A DNA stretch of 64,000 nucleotides from Congzhengia sp045635085. GTDB lineage: Bacteria; Bacillota; Clostridia; UBA1381; UBA9506. The first letter of the stretch is position 1. The number at the start of each line of letters is the position of its first letter. The position numbers and the translations under genes were made by a program. The notes below the pieces were generated by a model that did not search any database, was not told the DNA's origin, and saw only the letters and a list, made by a program, of their open reading frames with translations. Positions 17,779-26,590 of the stretch are shown one piece after another. The DNA is taken from positions 1 to 64,000 of the forward strand of contig JAZRBM010000005.1 of the NCBI GenBank assembly GCA_045635085.1. Direction: 5' to 3'.

Positions 17779-18699
17779 TTATTGTCCCCCCAGCTTTCTC
17801 ATTTTTTTATCCTCATCAAGCTGTGATTTGAGCTCATCTGTTGAGATGAAATTCTTAAAATCACGCATATAATACAAAAATTCTACTTCTATTTCTTTTC
17901 CGTACAAATCACCCGAAAAATCCAATATATGGCTCTCTATACGTTCTTTTTCATTTTCATCAAAGCTTGTTGTTCCTACGTTTGTAATGGCTTTTTTTAC
18001 TGCTCCATCAAGCAAAACATTGGTCGCATACACGCCCTTTTTCGGTTTTATAAAGCTTTCGTCTAAAACAATATTTGCAGTTGGGTAACCGTATGTTCTG
18101 CCAAGCTGTTTATCCCTTGTAACAACACCTGATACGCTGTATGGTCTTGTCAGCATTTTTTGGAGCATAGCCACATCGCCTGATGAAATTTTTTGTCTTA
18201 TCTGGCTGCTTGAGCAAACTACGCCTTCTACTTTTAAAGATTCTACAACGTGTACAAAAAAGCCATATTTCTTTCCCAATTCTTTTAAAACTGTTGCATT
18301 ACCTGTGCCATTTTTGGCAAATTTACCATCTTCGCCTATGACAACTGCCGACACGTTTAATTCGTCGATTAAAATTCTTTTGACAAATTCTTCTGCAGAA
18401 AAGTCCCTGACTGATGAAAATTTTTCAAAAAACAGTGTATGTATACCCATTTTAGCTATTAATTCTATCTTTTTTTCGTTAGAATAAATAAGCGGAAGAA
18501 CATTATCTTTTAAAATTTCATTTACAGGATGCTCTGAAAAAGTATACACAACCGAAGGCACACCTAAATCATACGCTACTTTTTTTAACGTGTCAAGCAT
18601 CTTTTGATGACCCCTGTGGACTCCATCAAAATTTCCTATCGCAAGTGCCGTTCCGCCTGCTGTATTAACTTTATTATAATCTTCATAAAGTGTAATCAT
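17779..18699 (-). CDS. ribF: Bifunctional riboflavin kinase/FAD synthetase
   Basis: Converts riboflavin to FMN and then FAD. The N-terminal adenylyltransferase domain has GNFDGVHRGHQKML and the SSSQIRQKI segment (about residues 165-175); the C-terminal flavokinase domain starts at RPYSVSGVV with GRTYGYPTANI near residue 205. The 306-residue length is normal. It sits between truB and thyX in a tightly spaced run. Confidence 0.96.
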   Translation of the reverse strand: MITLYEDYNKVNTAGGTALAIGNFDGVHRGHQKMLDTLKKVAYDLGVPSVVYTFSEHPVNEILKDNVLPLIYSNEKKIELIAKMGIHTLFFEKFSSVRDFSAEEFVKRILIDELNVSAVVIGEDGKFAKNGTGNATVLKELGKKYGFFVHVVESLKVEGVVCSSSQIRQKISSGDVAMLQKMLTRPYSVSGVVTRDKQLGRTYGYPTANIVLDESFIKPKKGVYATNVLLDGAVKKAITNVGTTSFDENEKERIESHILDFSGDLYGKEIEVEFLYYMRDFKNFISTDELKSQLDEDKKMRKLGGQ

Positions 18700-18707
18700 A
18701 ATTTCTC

Positions 18708-19601
18708 CTAATAAAAGCTCTTCTCCATTGCAAGCAGGAGTTGTCCGTCACAATTCTTTACTTTGAGCAGGCAAAGTAGTTTTTTATCTTCATATATTCT
18801 TAAGATATCATTTTCAGAATATGTTTTAATGCCTAGCTGCTCTGGGCGTAACCTTATACCGTTTTTAATTTTTCGGGCGCATTCTTCTTCTACATCAATC
18901 GCGCAAAAACCATCTAAAACCTCATCAGGTGATAATAAGATACTTTCTATCTTTTGGCAATTTACTGCATTTTCGATTTCTTCCAATGAATATGCACTTT
19001 CCTTTTTAAAACTGCCACTCATAATTCTTTCAAGCTCGTCCATCGCAGCACCTGTACCAAGTGCCTCACCTATATCACGACATAGCGCTCTTATGTATGT
19101 GCCTTTTCCGCAATGCACATACATATCAAATGAAAGTCCGTCAAAATTAGAAATTTCTATTGAGTAAATTGTGACTTTTCTCGGCTTTCTCTCGATTTCT
19201 ACATTCTTACGTGCCAATTCATAGAGCTTTCTTCCATCTACTTTGATAGCTGAATACATCGGTGGAATCTGCTCGATTTCTCCGACGAATTTTTTTGCAA
19301 TCTCTTTTAATTCGTCTTCTTTAACTGATACATTTTTTCTTTCGATTATTTCGCCTGTGGTATCATCTGTATCTGTTTTAACACCTAAAACAACGCGTGC
19401 TTTATATTTTTTCTCATCAGCCATTATAATATCGGAAAGCTTCGTTGCATTTCCTATCAAAACAGGTAAAACACCAGTAGCCATCGGGTCCAGCGTTCCT
19501 GTATGACCTATCCTTTTCATTTTTAGTTTTCTTCTCAAAAACGACACAACATCATGAGATGTCATCCCTTTTGGTTTATATACGTTTAGTATACCTATCA
19601 T
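18708..19601 (-). CDS. truB: tRNA pseudouridine(55) synthase
   Basis: Modifies U55 in the T-loop of tRNAs. The catalytic motif GTLDPMATGVLPV holds the nucleophilic Asp, and KPKGMTSHDVVSFLRR precedes it. Length is 297 residues, with a degenerate C-terminal PUA-like region. It shares the common truB-ribF gene order, eight bases apart. Confidence 0.97.
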   Translation of the reverse strand: MIGILNVYKPKGMTSHDVVSFLRRKLKMKRIGHTGTLDPMATGVLPVLIGNATKLSDIIMADEKKYKARVVLGVKTDTDDTTGEIIERKNVSVKEDELKEIAKKFVGEIEQIPPMYSAIKVDGRKLYELARKNVEIERKPRKVTIYSIEISNFDGLSFDMYVHCGKGTYIRALCRDIGEALGTGAAMDELERIMSGSFKKESAYSLEEIENAVNCQKIESILLSPDEVLDGFCAIDVEEECARKIKNGIRLRPEQLGIKTYSENDILRIYEDKKLLCLLKVKNCDGQLLLAMEKSFY

Positions 19602-19610
19602 AAAAAACGC

Positions 19611-20168
19611 CTACTTTACTCTGTTTTTTACCATTAAAATGCCTATTACAGATTTGGCATCACGTATTTTTCCACTTTCAATCATCTTTATTAATTCATC
19701 AAGTGTATACTTTTCACATTCTACAAATTCATCATCGTCAGGGTCTGTTTGACCTTGAGAAAGATTTGTCGCAAAATAAATTGTCAATTTTTCATCGCAA
19801 AACCCCGGAGTTGCATAAAACGTTCCAAGATATTCTATTTTTTTTGCAATCAATCCTGTTTCTTCACGGAGTTCGCGAATACCTGCTTGCTCTGTGTTTT
19901 CTGCGCCTTTGTCTAGTTTTCCTGCAGGAATTTCCAGGGTTGTTTCATAAAACGGGTAACGAAATTGCCTTACCATATAGATATAACCTTCATCGTCCAT
20001 TGCAACAACACCAACACCACCAGGATGCCGCACTACTTCACGTACTGCCTCTTTTCCATTTTCTAATATCGCAATATCTCTCTCAAGAGTGATGATTTTT
20101 CCTTCGTAGATTGTTTGTGATGACTTTTTCGTTTCTTTAAGTTTCACGTTTTGCTCCTGTTCTTTCAT
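19611..20168 (-). CDS. nudF: NUDIX hydrolase, ADP-ribose pyrophosphatase type
   Basis: Hydrolyses ADP-ribose or related nucleoside diphosphate compounds. The 185-residue protein has the NUDIX box (GxxxxxAxRELxEETG as AGIRELREETGL) preceded by RQFRYPFYETTLEIPAGKLD, the layout of the ADP-ribose pyrophosphatase subgroup, and ATPGFCDEKLTIYFA afterwards. The start codon overlaps nothing but touches the stop of the upstream E2-like gene (TAAATG). The exact substrate is inferred from subgroup features. Confidence 0.88.
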   Translation of the reverse strand: MKEQEQNVKLKETKKSSQTIYEGKIITLERDIAILENGKEAVREVVRHPGGVGVVAMDDEGYIYMVRQFRYPFYETTLEIPAGKLDKGAENTEQAGIRELREETGLIAKKIEYLGTFYATPGFCDEKLTIYFATNLSQGQTDPDDDEFVECEKYTLDELIKMIESGKIRDAKSVIGILMVKNRVK

Positions 20169-21047
20169 TTAATCCTCGCCTATGTACTCCGGAGGCGCGA
20201 GTAAAAGCTCCGGTTTTTTCATCAGATGTTTAAATAGCTTAATTGCTGTTGCAAAATAAAACCCGTCGCAAATTCTCTCATCCAAAACCAAACGGATATT
20301 CATTACATTTTTTGTGCTTACTGTTCCATCACTATTGAGTTCACGTACAACACCCTTTTTTCCTATAGCCAAAAACACAGACGTCGTACCGAACTCATAC
20401 AGATGGTGATAAATAGAATTAAGGCCAATAGAGCCTACATTTGTTACAAAAAGACTTGAATGAAAAGGACTTACACGGTTTATAATTTTAGGCATCTTAC
20501 CTATTGAATCAAGACTGCGTACGGCCCATACAAAAAATCTTTTTAAAAATCCGGGCAAAAGATTTATAAGCTTTGCTGTTATATCGGTATCGTTTGATTC
20601 TCCCTCTGTCTTTGCCGCACTGACAGCATCATTAAATTTTTGTGCAATTTCATAAAGTGTATCAGTTGCTTCAAATTCAGGCATTACCAAAGCCTCATCA
20701 CCGTCTTCTGTCATACTCTTTTTTACAGCTAAGGATGCACGAAGATAGCTCCTTGAATAAATCTTTCTACCGCTTACAAAACGGTTTAATCTTGGTTTTT
20801 GCACTATAGTTCTTATTGCCGCTGCCACAAAAATATGGTATGTAGAAAGGTTTGGTATTTCTTTTCTATGTTCTAAAATAAATTCACGCAGTCCGGAAAT
20901 GTCAATCTGCTCTTCAAAGAAAACCTGGCTGTCGAGTCTTGAGCGCATAATGTGCGGAATAATATGAAAAAGGGGGTCTTGGTCTTTTACTCTGTATCCA
21001 TCATATCTATCCCCGAAACGACGCTTTCTTTTTGTTTTGTTTTCCAT
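20169..21047 (-). CDS. Lipoyl-less E2/CAT-fold protein lacking the catalytic His
   Basis: A 292-residue protein with the chloramphenicol acetyltransferase/2-oxo acid dehydrogenase E2 catalytic fold but no lipoyl or peripheral-subunit-binding domain. Recognisable parts are FFEEQIDISGLREFI, the TYHIFVAAAIRTIVQKPRLNRF helix and FVTNVGSIG. The C-terminal motif that should read HxxxDG is ERICDG, so the catalytic histidine is a glutamate. The start chosen is MENKTKRK after GGGGA. It lies between trmD and nudF. Its role is unknown; acyltransfer by the usual mechanism is unlikely. Confidence 0.75.
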   Translation of the reverse strand: MENKTKRKRRFGDRYDGYRVKDQDPLFHIIPHIMRSRLDSQVFFEEQIDISGLREFILEHRKEIPNLSTYHIFVAAAIRTIVQKPRLNRFVSGRKIYSRSYLRASLAVKKSMTEDGDEALVMPEFEATDTLYEIAQKFNDAVSAAKTEGESNDTDITAKLINLLPGFLKRFFVWAVRSLDSIGKMPKIINRVSPFHSSLFVTNVGSIGLNSIYHHLYEFGTTSVFLAIGKKGVVRELNSDGTVSTKNVMNIRLVLDERICDGFYFATAIKLFKHLMKKPELLLAPPEYIGED

Positions 21048-21075
21048 TATTATCCCCATCCTTTTCATCTATTTT

Positions 21076-21819
21076 TTATTTTACACTATCGCCTGACTCG
21101 TTAATAATTTCATCGAGCATTTTTCTGTCTTTATCTGTCAGCTTTGCTTTTTTAAGAAGCTCCGGTCTTTTTATATATGTCCTTTTTAAGGCTTGTTTAC
21201 GTTTCCATTTTTCAATGTTTACATGGTGTCCTGAAAGCAGAACGTCAGGAACCATGCGTCCCATAAATTCAGGTGGTCTCGTATATTGCGGATACTCCAA
21301 AAGCCCCGAGTAAATCGACTCGTCTTCAAAGCTTTCACTCTGAGCAAGTACGCCATCTACCATTCTGGAAACCGAGTCAATCAAAACAGCAGCGGGTAAT
21401 TCTCCGCCCGTTAAAACATAATCGCCTATTGAAATTTCTTCATCAACGATTTCTTCTAACACTCTCTCATCAACACCCTCGTAGTGTCCGCACAAAATTA
21501 CAATTCTTTCTTTTTTTGAAAGTTCGATTGCTTTTTCCTGTGTCAACACCTTACCCTGGGGAGACATGTAAACTGTGTACGGCTTATCTTCGCCTAGCAC
21601 ACTTTCATAAGCGCGATATATGGGTGGCGCCTGCATTACCATACCAAAACCCCCGCCATAAGGATAATCGTCAACAGAATTATGTTTGTTGTTGGCAAAA
21701 TCTCTTATATTGACGCAGTTTATCGTAAGTATTTTATTTTTTACAGCTCTTCCTATGATGCTTTCTGAAAGGATAGCTTCCATCATTTCGGGAAAGAGCG
21801 TTAAAATATCAAAACGCAT
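21076..21819 (-). CDS. trmD: tRNA (guanine37-N1)-methyltransferase
   Basis: Methylates G37 next to the anticodon, preventing frameshifts. The 247 residues begin MRFDILTLFPEMM and include VDDYPYGGGFGMVMQ, ILCGHYEGVDERV and SIGDYVLTGGE, the SPOUT-knot SAM-binding loops. The start was set at the ATG six bases after AAGGAG, 18 bases inside the longest frame. RimM lies immediately upstream, the usual order. Confidence 0.97.
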   Translation of the reverse strand: MRFDILTLFPEMMEAILSESIIGRAVKNKILTINCVNIRDFANNKHNSVDDYPYGGGFGMVMQAPPIYRAYESVLGEDKPYTVYMSPQGKVLTQEKAIELSKKERIVILCGHYEGVDERVLEEIVDEEISIGDYVLTGGELPAAVLIDSVSRMVDGVLAQSESFEDESIYSGLLEYPQYTRPPEFMGRMVPDVLLSGHHVNIEKWKRKQALKRTYIKRPELLKKAKLTDKDRKMLDEIINESGDSVK

Positions 21820-21829
21820 AACATTCTCC

Positions 21830-22318
21830 TTAGTCATCTAACAATCCATCAGGAATAGTTACAAAAAATTTTTTATTCTCTAGATCAACATCTCCTATAA
21901 CACCATCAATAACGGGCAAATAAATCTTTTTTCCATCTTTTGTCTTTATCTCGTATATATCATTTGCACCTGTGTTAAACACATCGGTAAGTTTGCCTAA
22001 TTCGGTATCATTTTCAAATGCTGTAAGACCAATTAAATCCTTTATGTAGTACCTTCCCTCAGGAAGCGGTGTCTTTTCGGTAAAAATTATTTTGCCCTTT
22101 AGCTTTTCAGCGTCATTCATAGTATTTATGTCTTTAAACTTTATAACAACTACATTTTTATGAACTTTTGAGCTTTCAACATAAAGCGCTTTTTTGTCTT
22201 TGTCGTAAAAAACATCCAGTTCTGTCAAATCATATACGTCATCAGTCCAGGGGTTTAATCTGACCTCTCCCCTTATACCGTGAGTATTTACAATCTGACC
22301 TACTTCTATTATTTCCAT
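21830..22318 (-). CDS. rimM: Ribosome maturation factor RimM
   Basis: Assists 30S head assembly around S19. The 162-residue protein has VGQIVNTHGIRGEVRLNPWTDD at the N-terminus, YYIKDLIGL at the junction to the PRC-barrel domain and YLPVIDGVIGDVDLENK near the end. It is the first gene of the rimM-to-tmk run. Confidence 0.95.
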   Translation of the reverse strand: MEIIEVGQIVNTHGIRGEVRLNPWTDDVYDLTELDVFYDKDKKALYVESSKVHKNVVVIKFKDINTMNDAEKLKGKIIFTEKTPLPEGRYYIKDLIGLTAFENDTELGKLTDVFNTGANDIYEIKTKDGKKIYLPVIDGVIGDVDLENKKFFVTIPDGLLDD

Positions 22319-22337
22319 ACTTTTCTCCTGTTTTACA

Positions 22338-22366
22338 AAAAGGGCTGATGTTGAGTCAGCCCTTTT
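22338..22366 (-). terminator. Terminator after clpX
   Basis: AAAAGGGCTGA / TCAGCCCTTTT, an 11-bp stem with A- and T-tracts, between the clpX stop and the rimM start. Confidence 0.85.
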
Positions 22367-22368
22367 AT

Positions 22369-23616
22369 TTATGCACTTTCTGCTTGTTTTTCCTGTAGTA
22401 TTGGTTTGGTCTTCTTTTCAACACAATCTCTTGTTATAATGCATTTTTCAACATTTTCATCAGAGGGAATCTCATACATAATATCAAGCATTGTTTCCTC
22501 CATGATTGAACGAAGACCACGAGCACCTGTCTTTCTGTCTAAGGCTTTTTGTGCAATAGCTTCTATTGCCTCATCTTCAACCAAAAGCTCTACACCATCT
22601 AATTCCAAAAGCTTTGTATATTGCTTTAAAATCGCGTTTTTAGGTTCTTTGATAATTCTTACCAGCGACTCTTTGTCAAGTAACTCAAGACTTGCAATTA
22701 CAGGAAGTCTTCCTATAAGCTCGGGGATTATTCCGAATTTGAGCAGGTCCTGCGGTTCAATTTTTGACAAAACCTCTGTGACAGCTGAATCGGTTTTGCT
22801 CTTAATGTCTGCACCAAAGCCCATTGATTTCGACTGTGTTCTGCGACTGATGATTTTTTCTATTCCATCAAAAGCACCGCCACAAATGAACAATATATTT
22901 GTAGTATCAATCTGCAAAAATTCCTGATGCGGATGCTTTCTGCCACCCATTGGCGGAACATTTGCAACTGTTCCTTCTAATATTTTCAAAAGTGCCTGTT
23001 GAACGCCCTCACCACTTACATCACGGGTGATTGAGGTGTTTTCAGACTTTCTCGTGATTTTATCTATTTCATCAATGTAGATAATTCCACGCTGCGCAGC
23101 CTCTATATCACCATCTGCTGCCTGGATTAGTTTTAATAAAATATTTTCAACATCTTCTCCTACGTAGCCTGCTTCCGTAAGTGTAGTAGCATCAGCTATT
23201 GCGAACGGAACGTTTAAAATTTTAGCCAATGTCTGTGCTAAAAGTGTCTTACCTGAACCGGTAGGACCCAAGAGCAAAATATTTGACTTTTGTATATCAA
23301 CATCTTTAGAAGATTTTTTATTTTCAATTCTTTTATAATGATTGTAAACTGCAACAGACAAGGTCTTTTTTGCCTTATCCTGGCCAATTACATACTGGTC
23401 TAAAATTTCCTTTATTTCTTTTGGCTTGGGTAAATCCCCCAAATCTATATCGGGTTCTGAAATATCATAATTGTCCCCCATATATCGATTGCACAGCGAA
23501 ATGCATTCATTACAAATAAATGCATTAGGACCCTCAAACATTCGTATTACTTCGCTCTCGTTCTTTCCGCAGAAGCTACAACGAAGCATAGGACTTTCAC
23601 CATTAACTGTTGACAT
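22369..23616 (-). CDS. clpX: ATP-dependent Clp protease ATP-binding subunit ClpX
   Basis: The AAA+ unfoldase that feeds ClpP. 415 residues: N-terminal zinc domain (CSFCGKNESEVIRMFEGP, CNECI), Walker A GPTGSGKTLLAQ, Walker B IIYIDEIDKI, the pore loop GYVGEDVE and the RKTGARGLRSIMEE sensor-2 region. AAGG lies eight bases before the ATG. Terminators on both sides suggest it can be transcribed on its own, although it follows clpP and tig in order. Confidence 0.98.
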   Translation of the reverse strand: MSTVNGESPMLRCSFCGKNESEVIRMFEGPNAFICNECISLCNRYMGDNYDISEPDIDLGDLPKPKEIKEILDQYVIGQDKAKKTLSVAVYNHYKRIENKKSSKDVDIQKSNILLLGPTGSGKTLLAQTLAKILNVPFAIADATTLTEAGYVGEDVENILLKLIQAADGDIEAAQRGIIYIDEIDKITRKSENTSITRDVSGEGVQQALLKILEGTVANVPPMGGRKHPHQEFLQIDTTNILFICGGAFDGIEKIISRRTQSKSMGFGADIKSKTDSAVTEVLSKIEPQDLLKFGIIPELIGRLPVIASLELLDKESLVRIIKEPKNAILKQYTKLLELDGVELLVEDEAIEAIAQKALDRKTGARGLRSIMEETMLDIMYEIPSDENVEKCIITRDCVEKKTKPILQEKQAESA

Positions 23617-23657
23617 ATATGATACCTTTGCCTTTCATTATTACTATAACTATTGTT

Positions 23658-23683
23658 AAAAAGGGGCTATTAAGCCCCTTTTT
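23658..23683 (-). terminator. Terminator between clpP and clpX
   Basis: AAAAAGGGGCT / AGCCCCTTTTT with a 4-nt loop, followed on the minus strand by TTTTT and AACAATAG. Confidence 0.85.
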
Positions 23684-23692
23684 TCTTTATTC

Positions 23693-24274
23693 CTACCTTG
23701 ATTCTATTACTTTATCAATCAAGCCATATTCTGCTGCCTCATAAGCAGACATAAAATTGTCACGTTCAGTATCTGCCTGAATCGTTTCTAATGGCTTTCC
23801 TGTACGCTTTGATAAGATTTCGTTTAAAGTGTTTTTAATGCGAATGATTCTGTCAGCATGGATTTTAATATCTGTTGCCTGACCCTGCATGCCACCTAAA
23901 GGTTGATGAATCATTATTTCGCTATTAGGAAGCGCAAACCTCTTGCCGGGTGTACCAGCAGCAAGCAAAAATGCACCCATAGATGCCGCCATACCTACAC
24001 AAATAGTTGACACATCACATTTTATATACTGCATTGTGTCATATATTGCCATGCCTGAGGTTATTGAGCCGCCGGGACTATTGATGTAGAACTGAATGTC
24101 CTTGTCAGGGTCTTCTCCCTCTAAAAATAACATCTGTGCTACAACCAAGCTTGCAGTAACATCATTCACTTCTTCGCTCAAAAATATAATTCTGTCTTTT
24201 AACAATCTGGAATAGATATCGTAGGAGCGTTCGCCTCTGCTTGTCTGTTCCACTACTACCGGTACTAAGCTCAT
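23693..24274 (-). CDS. clpP: ATP-dependent Clp protease proteolytic subunit
   Basis: The serine peptidase barrel used by ClpX and other Clp ATPases. The 193 residues carry the oxyanion region NSPGGSITSGMAIYDTMQ, the catalytic Ser in GMAASMGAFLL, His in IMIHQPLGG and Asp near KRTGKPLETIQADTERD. It follows tig by 40 bp, the standard tig-clpP order. Confidence 0.98.
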   Translation of the reverse strand: MSLVPVVVEQTSRGERSYDIYSRLLKDRIIFLSEEVNDVTASLVVAQMLFLEGEDPDKDIQFYINSPGGSITSGMAIYDTMQYIKCDVSTICVGMAASMGAFLLAAGTPGKRFALPNSEIMIHQPLGGMQGQATDIKIHADRIIRIKNTLNEILSKRTGKPLETIQADTERDNFMSAYEAAEYGLIDKVIESR

Positions 24275-24314
24275 AACTCTGTCCTTTCTTCTTTATAAAA
24301 CTACTTCTTGCAAA

Positions 24315-25796
24315 TTACTTATCTTCAGCTTCAGCTTTTTTTGTTGTTGTTTTCTTTGTTGCTGGCTTTTTAGCTGTTGTTGTCTTCTTTGTGGTTGAAG
24401 CTGCTTTTTTTGTTGTAGAAGTTGTTGTCTTCTTTGTTGTTGTCTTTTTAGGAGCTTCTTTGTTGTCATCAGCTTTTGCTGTTGTTTTCTTTGTTGTTGT
24501 TTTTTTAGCCTTTGTAAAGGTTGCATTTTCAACTAAGAACTCTAAAGCCTTTGTGATTTTGATGTCTGATTTTAAAGCCTCGATATCTTCATCACGCATA
24601 AATTCTTTAACTTTATCAAGTTCCATCTTATATGCATCAGCCATCTTTTTGAGCTGTTCATCAACATCAGCATCAGTTGCTTCTAACTTTTCAAGCTTTG
24701 CAATTTCTTCTAAAGCTAATGTTCCCTTAACCTGAAGTAATGCATTTGGCTTAATTTGTTCCTTGAACTGATCAACTGTTGTGCCCATGTAACCTAAGTA
24801 CTGCTCAAAAGAAATACCCTGCTGTGCCATTCTTGCATTGTTTTCACGGATTGTGCTTTCAATACGTGAATCTACCATACAATCAGGAATATCTGCTTCC
24901 ATTGTTTCGATAACAGCATCTATAGCATTGTTTTCTTTTTCCTGCTTTGTTTTTGCATCAGCTGTTTCCTGAAGCTTAGCCTTTATGTCTTTTTTGAGTT
25001 CATCTAATGTGTCGAATTCACTTACATCCTTTGCAAATTCGTCATCTAACTCAGGTAATTCTTTTACCATTATAGAATTAACCTTTGTCTTAAATATTGC
25101 CTTTTTACCCTTTAATTCTTCTGAATGATAATCTTCAGGGAATGTAACATCTACATCAAATTCTTCACCAATTGTTTTGCCGATAATCTGGTCTTCAAAT
25201 CCAGGAATAAAGCTACCGCTGCCGATAAGCAAATCGTAGTTTTCGCCCTTACCACCTGCAAAAGCCACGCCATCAACAAAGCCTTCAAAGTTGATATTTG
25301 CAATATCGTCCTTAGCTACTGCACGGTCTTCAACTGCAATCTGACGTGCAGATCTTTCCTGACGTCTTTTAATCTCTTCATCTACTTCTTTATCACTTAC
25401 AGTATTGACAACTTCTTCAAGTTTTAAACCTTTATAGTTACCAAGTTTAACCTCAGGCTTAACTGTAACACTGCCCTTAATGATTAAATCCTTGTCTTTG
25501 CCTAAATCTGCAACTTCTATTTTAGGCATATCAACCGGGTCAATACCCATTTCACGAACTGCTTCTTCATATGCATCAGGAAGCAAAGCATCTACTGCTT
25601 CCTCAAAGAATATGCCCTCACCGTATGTTTTTTCAATTAACTTTCTGGGTGCTTTACCCTTTCTGAATCCAGGAACAGTAATTTTTTTAACATTCTTTTT
25701 GAATGCTTCGTCTACTGCCGCTGAGAATTTTTCTGCTGAAACTGTTATAGTAAATTCAACAGTGTTCTTTTCTTTTTTGTCTAGTTTTGCTGTCAA
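24315..25796 (-). CDS. tig: Trigger factor with a Lys/Thr/Ala-rich tail
   Basis: The ribosome-bound chaperone and prolyl isomerase. The ribosome-binding signature GFRKGKAPRKLIEK is near residue 43, the FKBP domain spans about 150-245 (DIANINFEGFVDGVAF), and the C-terminal arms run to about 430. The last 60 or so residues are low-complexity KTTTKKTTAK-type repeats ending AEAEDK, making 493 residues against the usual 425-450. The frame opens with TTG eight bases after GGGAGG. The tail is strongly basic, like eukaryotic H1-type tails, and its codons are a repetitive ACA/AAG mix. Confidence 0.95.
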   Translation of the reverse strand: MTAKLDKKEKNTVEFTITVSAEKFSAAVDEAFKKNVKKITVPGFRKGKAPRKLIEKTYGEGIFFEEAVDALLPDAYEEAVREMGIDPVDMPKIEVADLGKDKDLIIKGSVTVKPEVKLGNYKGLKLEEVVNTVSDKEVDEEIKRRQERSARQIAVEDRAVAKDDIANINFEGFVDGVAFAGGKGENYDLLIGSGSFIPGFEDQIIGKTIGEEFDVDVTFPEDYHSEELKGKKAIFKTKVNSIMVKELPELDDEFAKDVSEFDTLDELKKDIKAKLQETADAKTKQEKENNAIDAVIETMEADIPDCMVDSRIESTIRENNARMAQQGISFEQYLGYMGTTVDQFKEQIKPNALLQVKGTLALEEIAKLEKLEATDADVDEQLKKMADAYKMELDKVKEFMRDEDIEALKSDIKITKALEFLVENATFTKAKKTTTKKTTAKADDNKEAPKKTTTKKTTTSTTKKAASTTKKTTTAKKPATKKTTTKKAEAEDK

Positions 25797-25831
25797 AATC
25801 TTTTCCTCCCTGTTAAACTATTCATCACCGT

Positions 25832-25861
25832 ATTATACCACAACAGTGTTTATGATTTCAA
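25832..25861 (-). promoter_or_regulatory. tig promoter
   Basis: TTGAAA, 18 bp, TATAAT on the minus strand, about 35 bp before the tig start. Confidence 0.75.
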
Positions 25862-25942
25862 GTATTATTTTAATTTTTTTGAATATTTATCGCTATTTTT
25901 CAAAAAAATAATAAAAAAAACGAAAGCAAGGGAGGGTAAAAA

Positions 25943-26059
25943 ATGAAGATAAGGCTTTTTTCGATTATTTCTATCATTTTGGTTCTGCTCATATTTGTTA
26001 CATTCAATATGATTTCTGACGGAAATACAGTCCCATACACAAGGGCGGTCATGGTTTAG
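25943..26059 (+). CDS. 38-residue membrane peptide upstream of spoVAC
   Basis: A short frame with an excellent GGGAGG site seven bases before its ATG. It encodes a basic N-terminus (MKIR), one hydrophobic helix of about 18 residues and a polar tail (SDGNTVPYTRAVMV). It ends 58 bp before spoVAC on the same strand. The strong ribosome site and single helix argue that it is translated. I do not recognise the family. Confidence 0.45.
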   Translation: MKIRLFSIISIILVLLIFVTFNMISDGNTVPYTRAVMV

Positions 26060-26117
26060 ACCACTACATTTATCATACGCAAAAAATTAATTTTAGTACT
26101 AAAGAAGGGTATCTTTA

Positions 26118-26555
26118 ATGAAGAAAAAAGAATACAAAACTTACGTCGACAAAATGACGCCAAATTCACCCCTTTTAAAGGATATGATTTGGGCTTTTTT
26201 AATCGGCGGCACCATTTGCAGTATAGGACAGGCATTTTTTGAACTTTATACGTATATGGGCTTTGAAAAAGACAACGTGTCGATGCTCACATCCTCTACT
26301 ATGGTTTTTTTAGGCGCTCTTGCAACGGGCTTTGGGCTATATGATGACCTTGCAAAGCATGCCGGTGCAGGAACTATTGTACCTATAACCGGATTTGCCA
26401 ATGCCATTGCATCCCCCGCTATTGAATTTAAAAGTGAAGGTTATGTATTAGGACTTGCGGTAAAAATGTTTTCTGTTGCAGGTCCGGTAATAGTCTATGG
26501 TGTAGCATCAGGTTTTGTTGCAGGAATTATTTATTACATCATGTCTTTGATATAA
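26118..26555 (+). CDS. spoVAC: Stage V sporulation protein AC
   Basis: An inner spore-membrane protein that takes part in uptake of Ca-dipicolinate and, in Bacillus, acts in the release channel. The 145 residues begin KKKEYKTYVDKMTPNSPLLKDMIWAFLIGG and carry GAGTIVPITGFANAIASPAIEFKSEG, both diagnostic. About four membrane segments are visible. In Bacillus and most Clostridia, spoVAC is followed by spoVAD and spoVAE; here a terminator and the opposing murA come next, so this copy stands without partners. Confidence 0.93.
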   Translation: MKKKEYKTYVDKMTPNSPLLKDMIWAFLIGGTICSIGQAFFELYTYMGFEKDNVSMLTSSTMVFLGALATGFGLYDDLAKHAGAGTIVPITGFANAIASPAIEFKSEGYVLGLAVKMFSVAGPVIVYGVASGFVAGIIYYIMSLI

Positions 26556-26590
26556 AAATAGTCGTAGCACTATGCTACGACTATTTTTAT
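26552..26590. terminator. Bidirectional terminator between spoVAC and murA
   Basis: An 18-bp perfect stem (core AATAGTCGTAGCA / TGCTACGACTATT) with a 3-nt loop; it covers both stop codons and has U-tracts in both directions. Confidence 0.92.

Noticed and set aside
24293..24532. Gln/Lys-rich frame within the tig 3' end
   Set aside because: It is the alternative frame of the repetitive ACA/AAG codons of the trigger factor tail and has no ribosome site.
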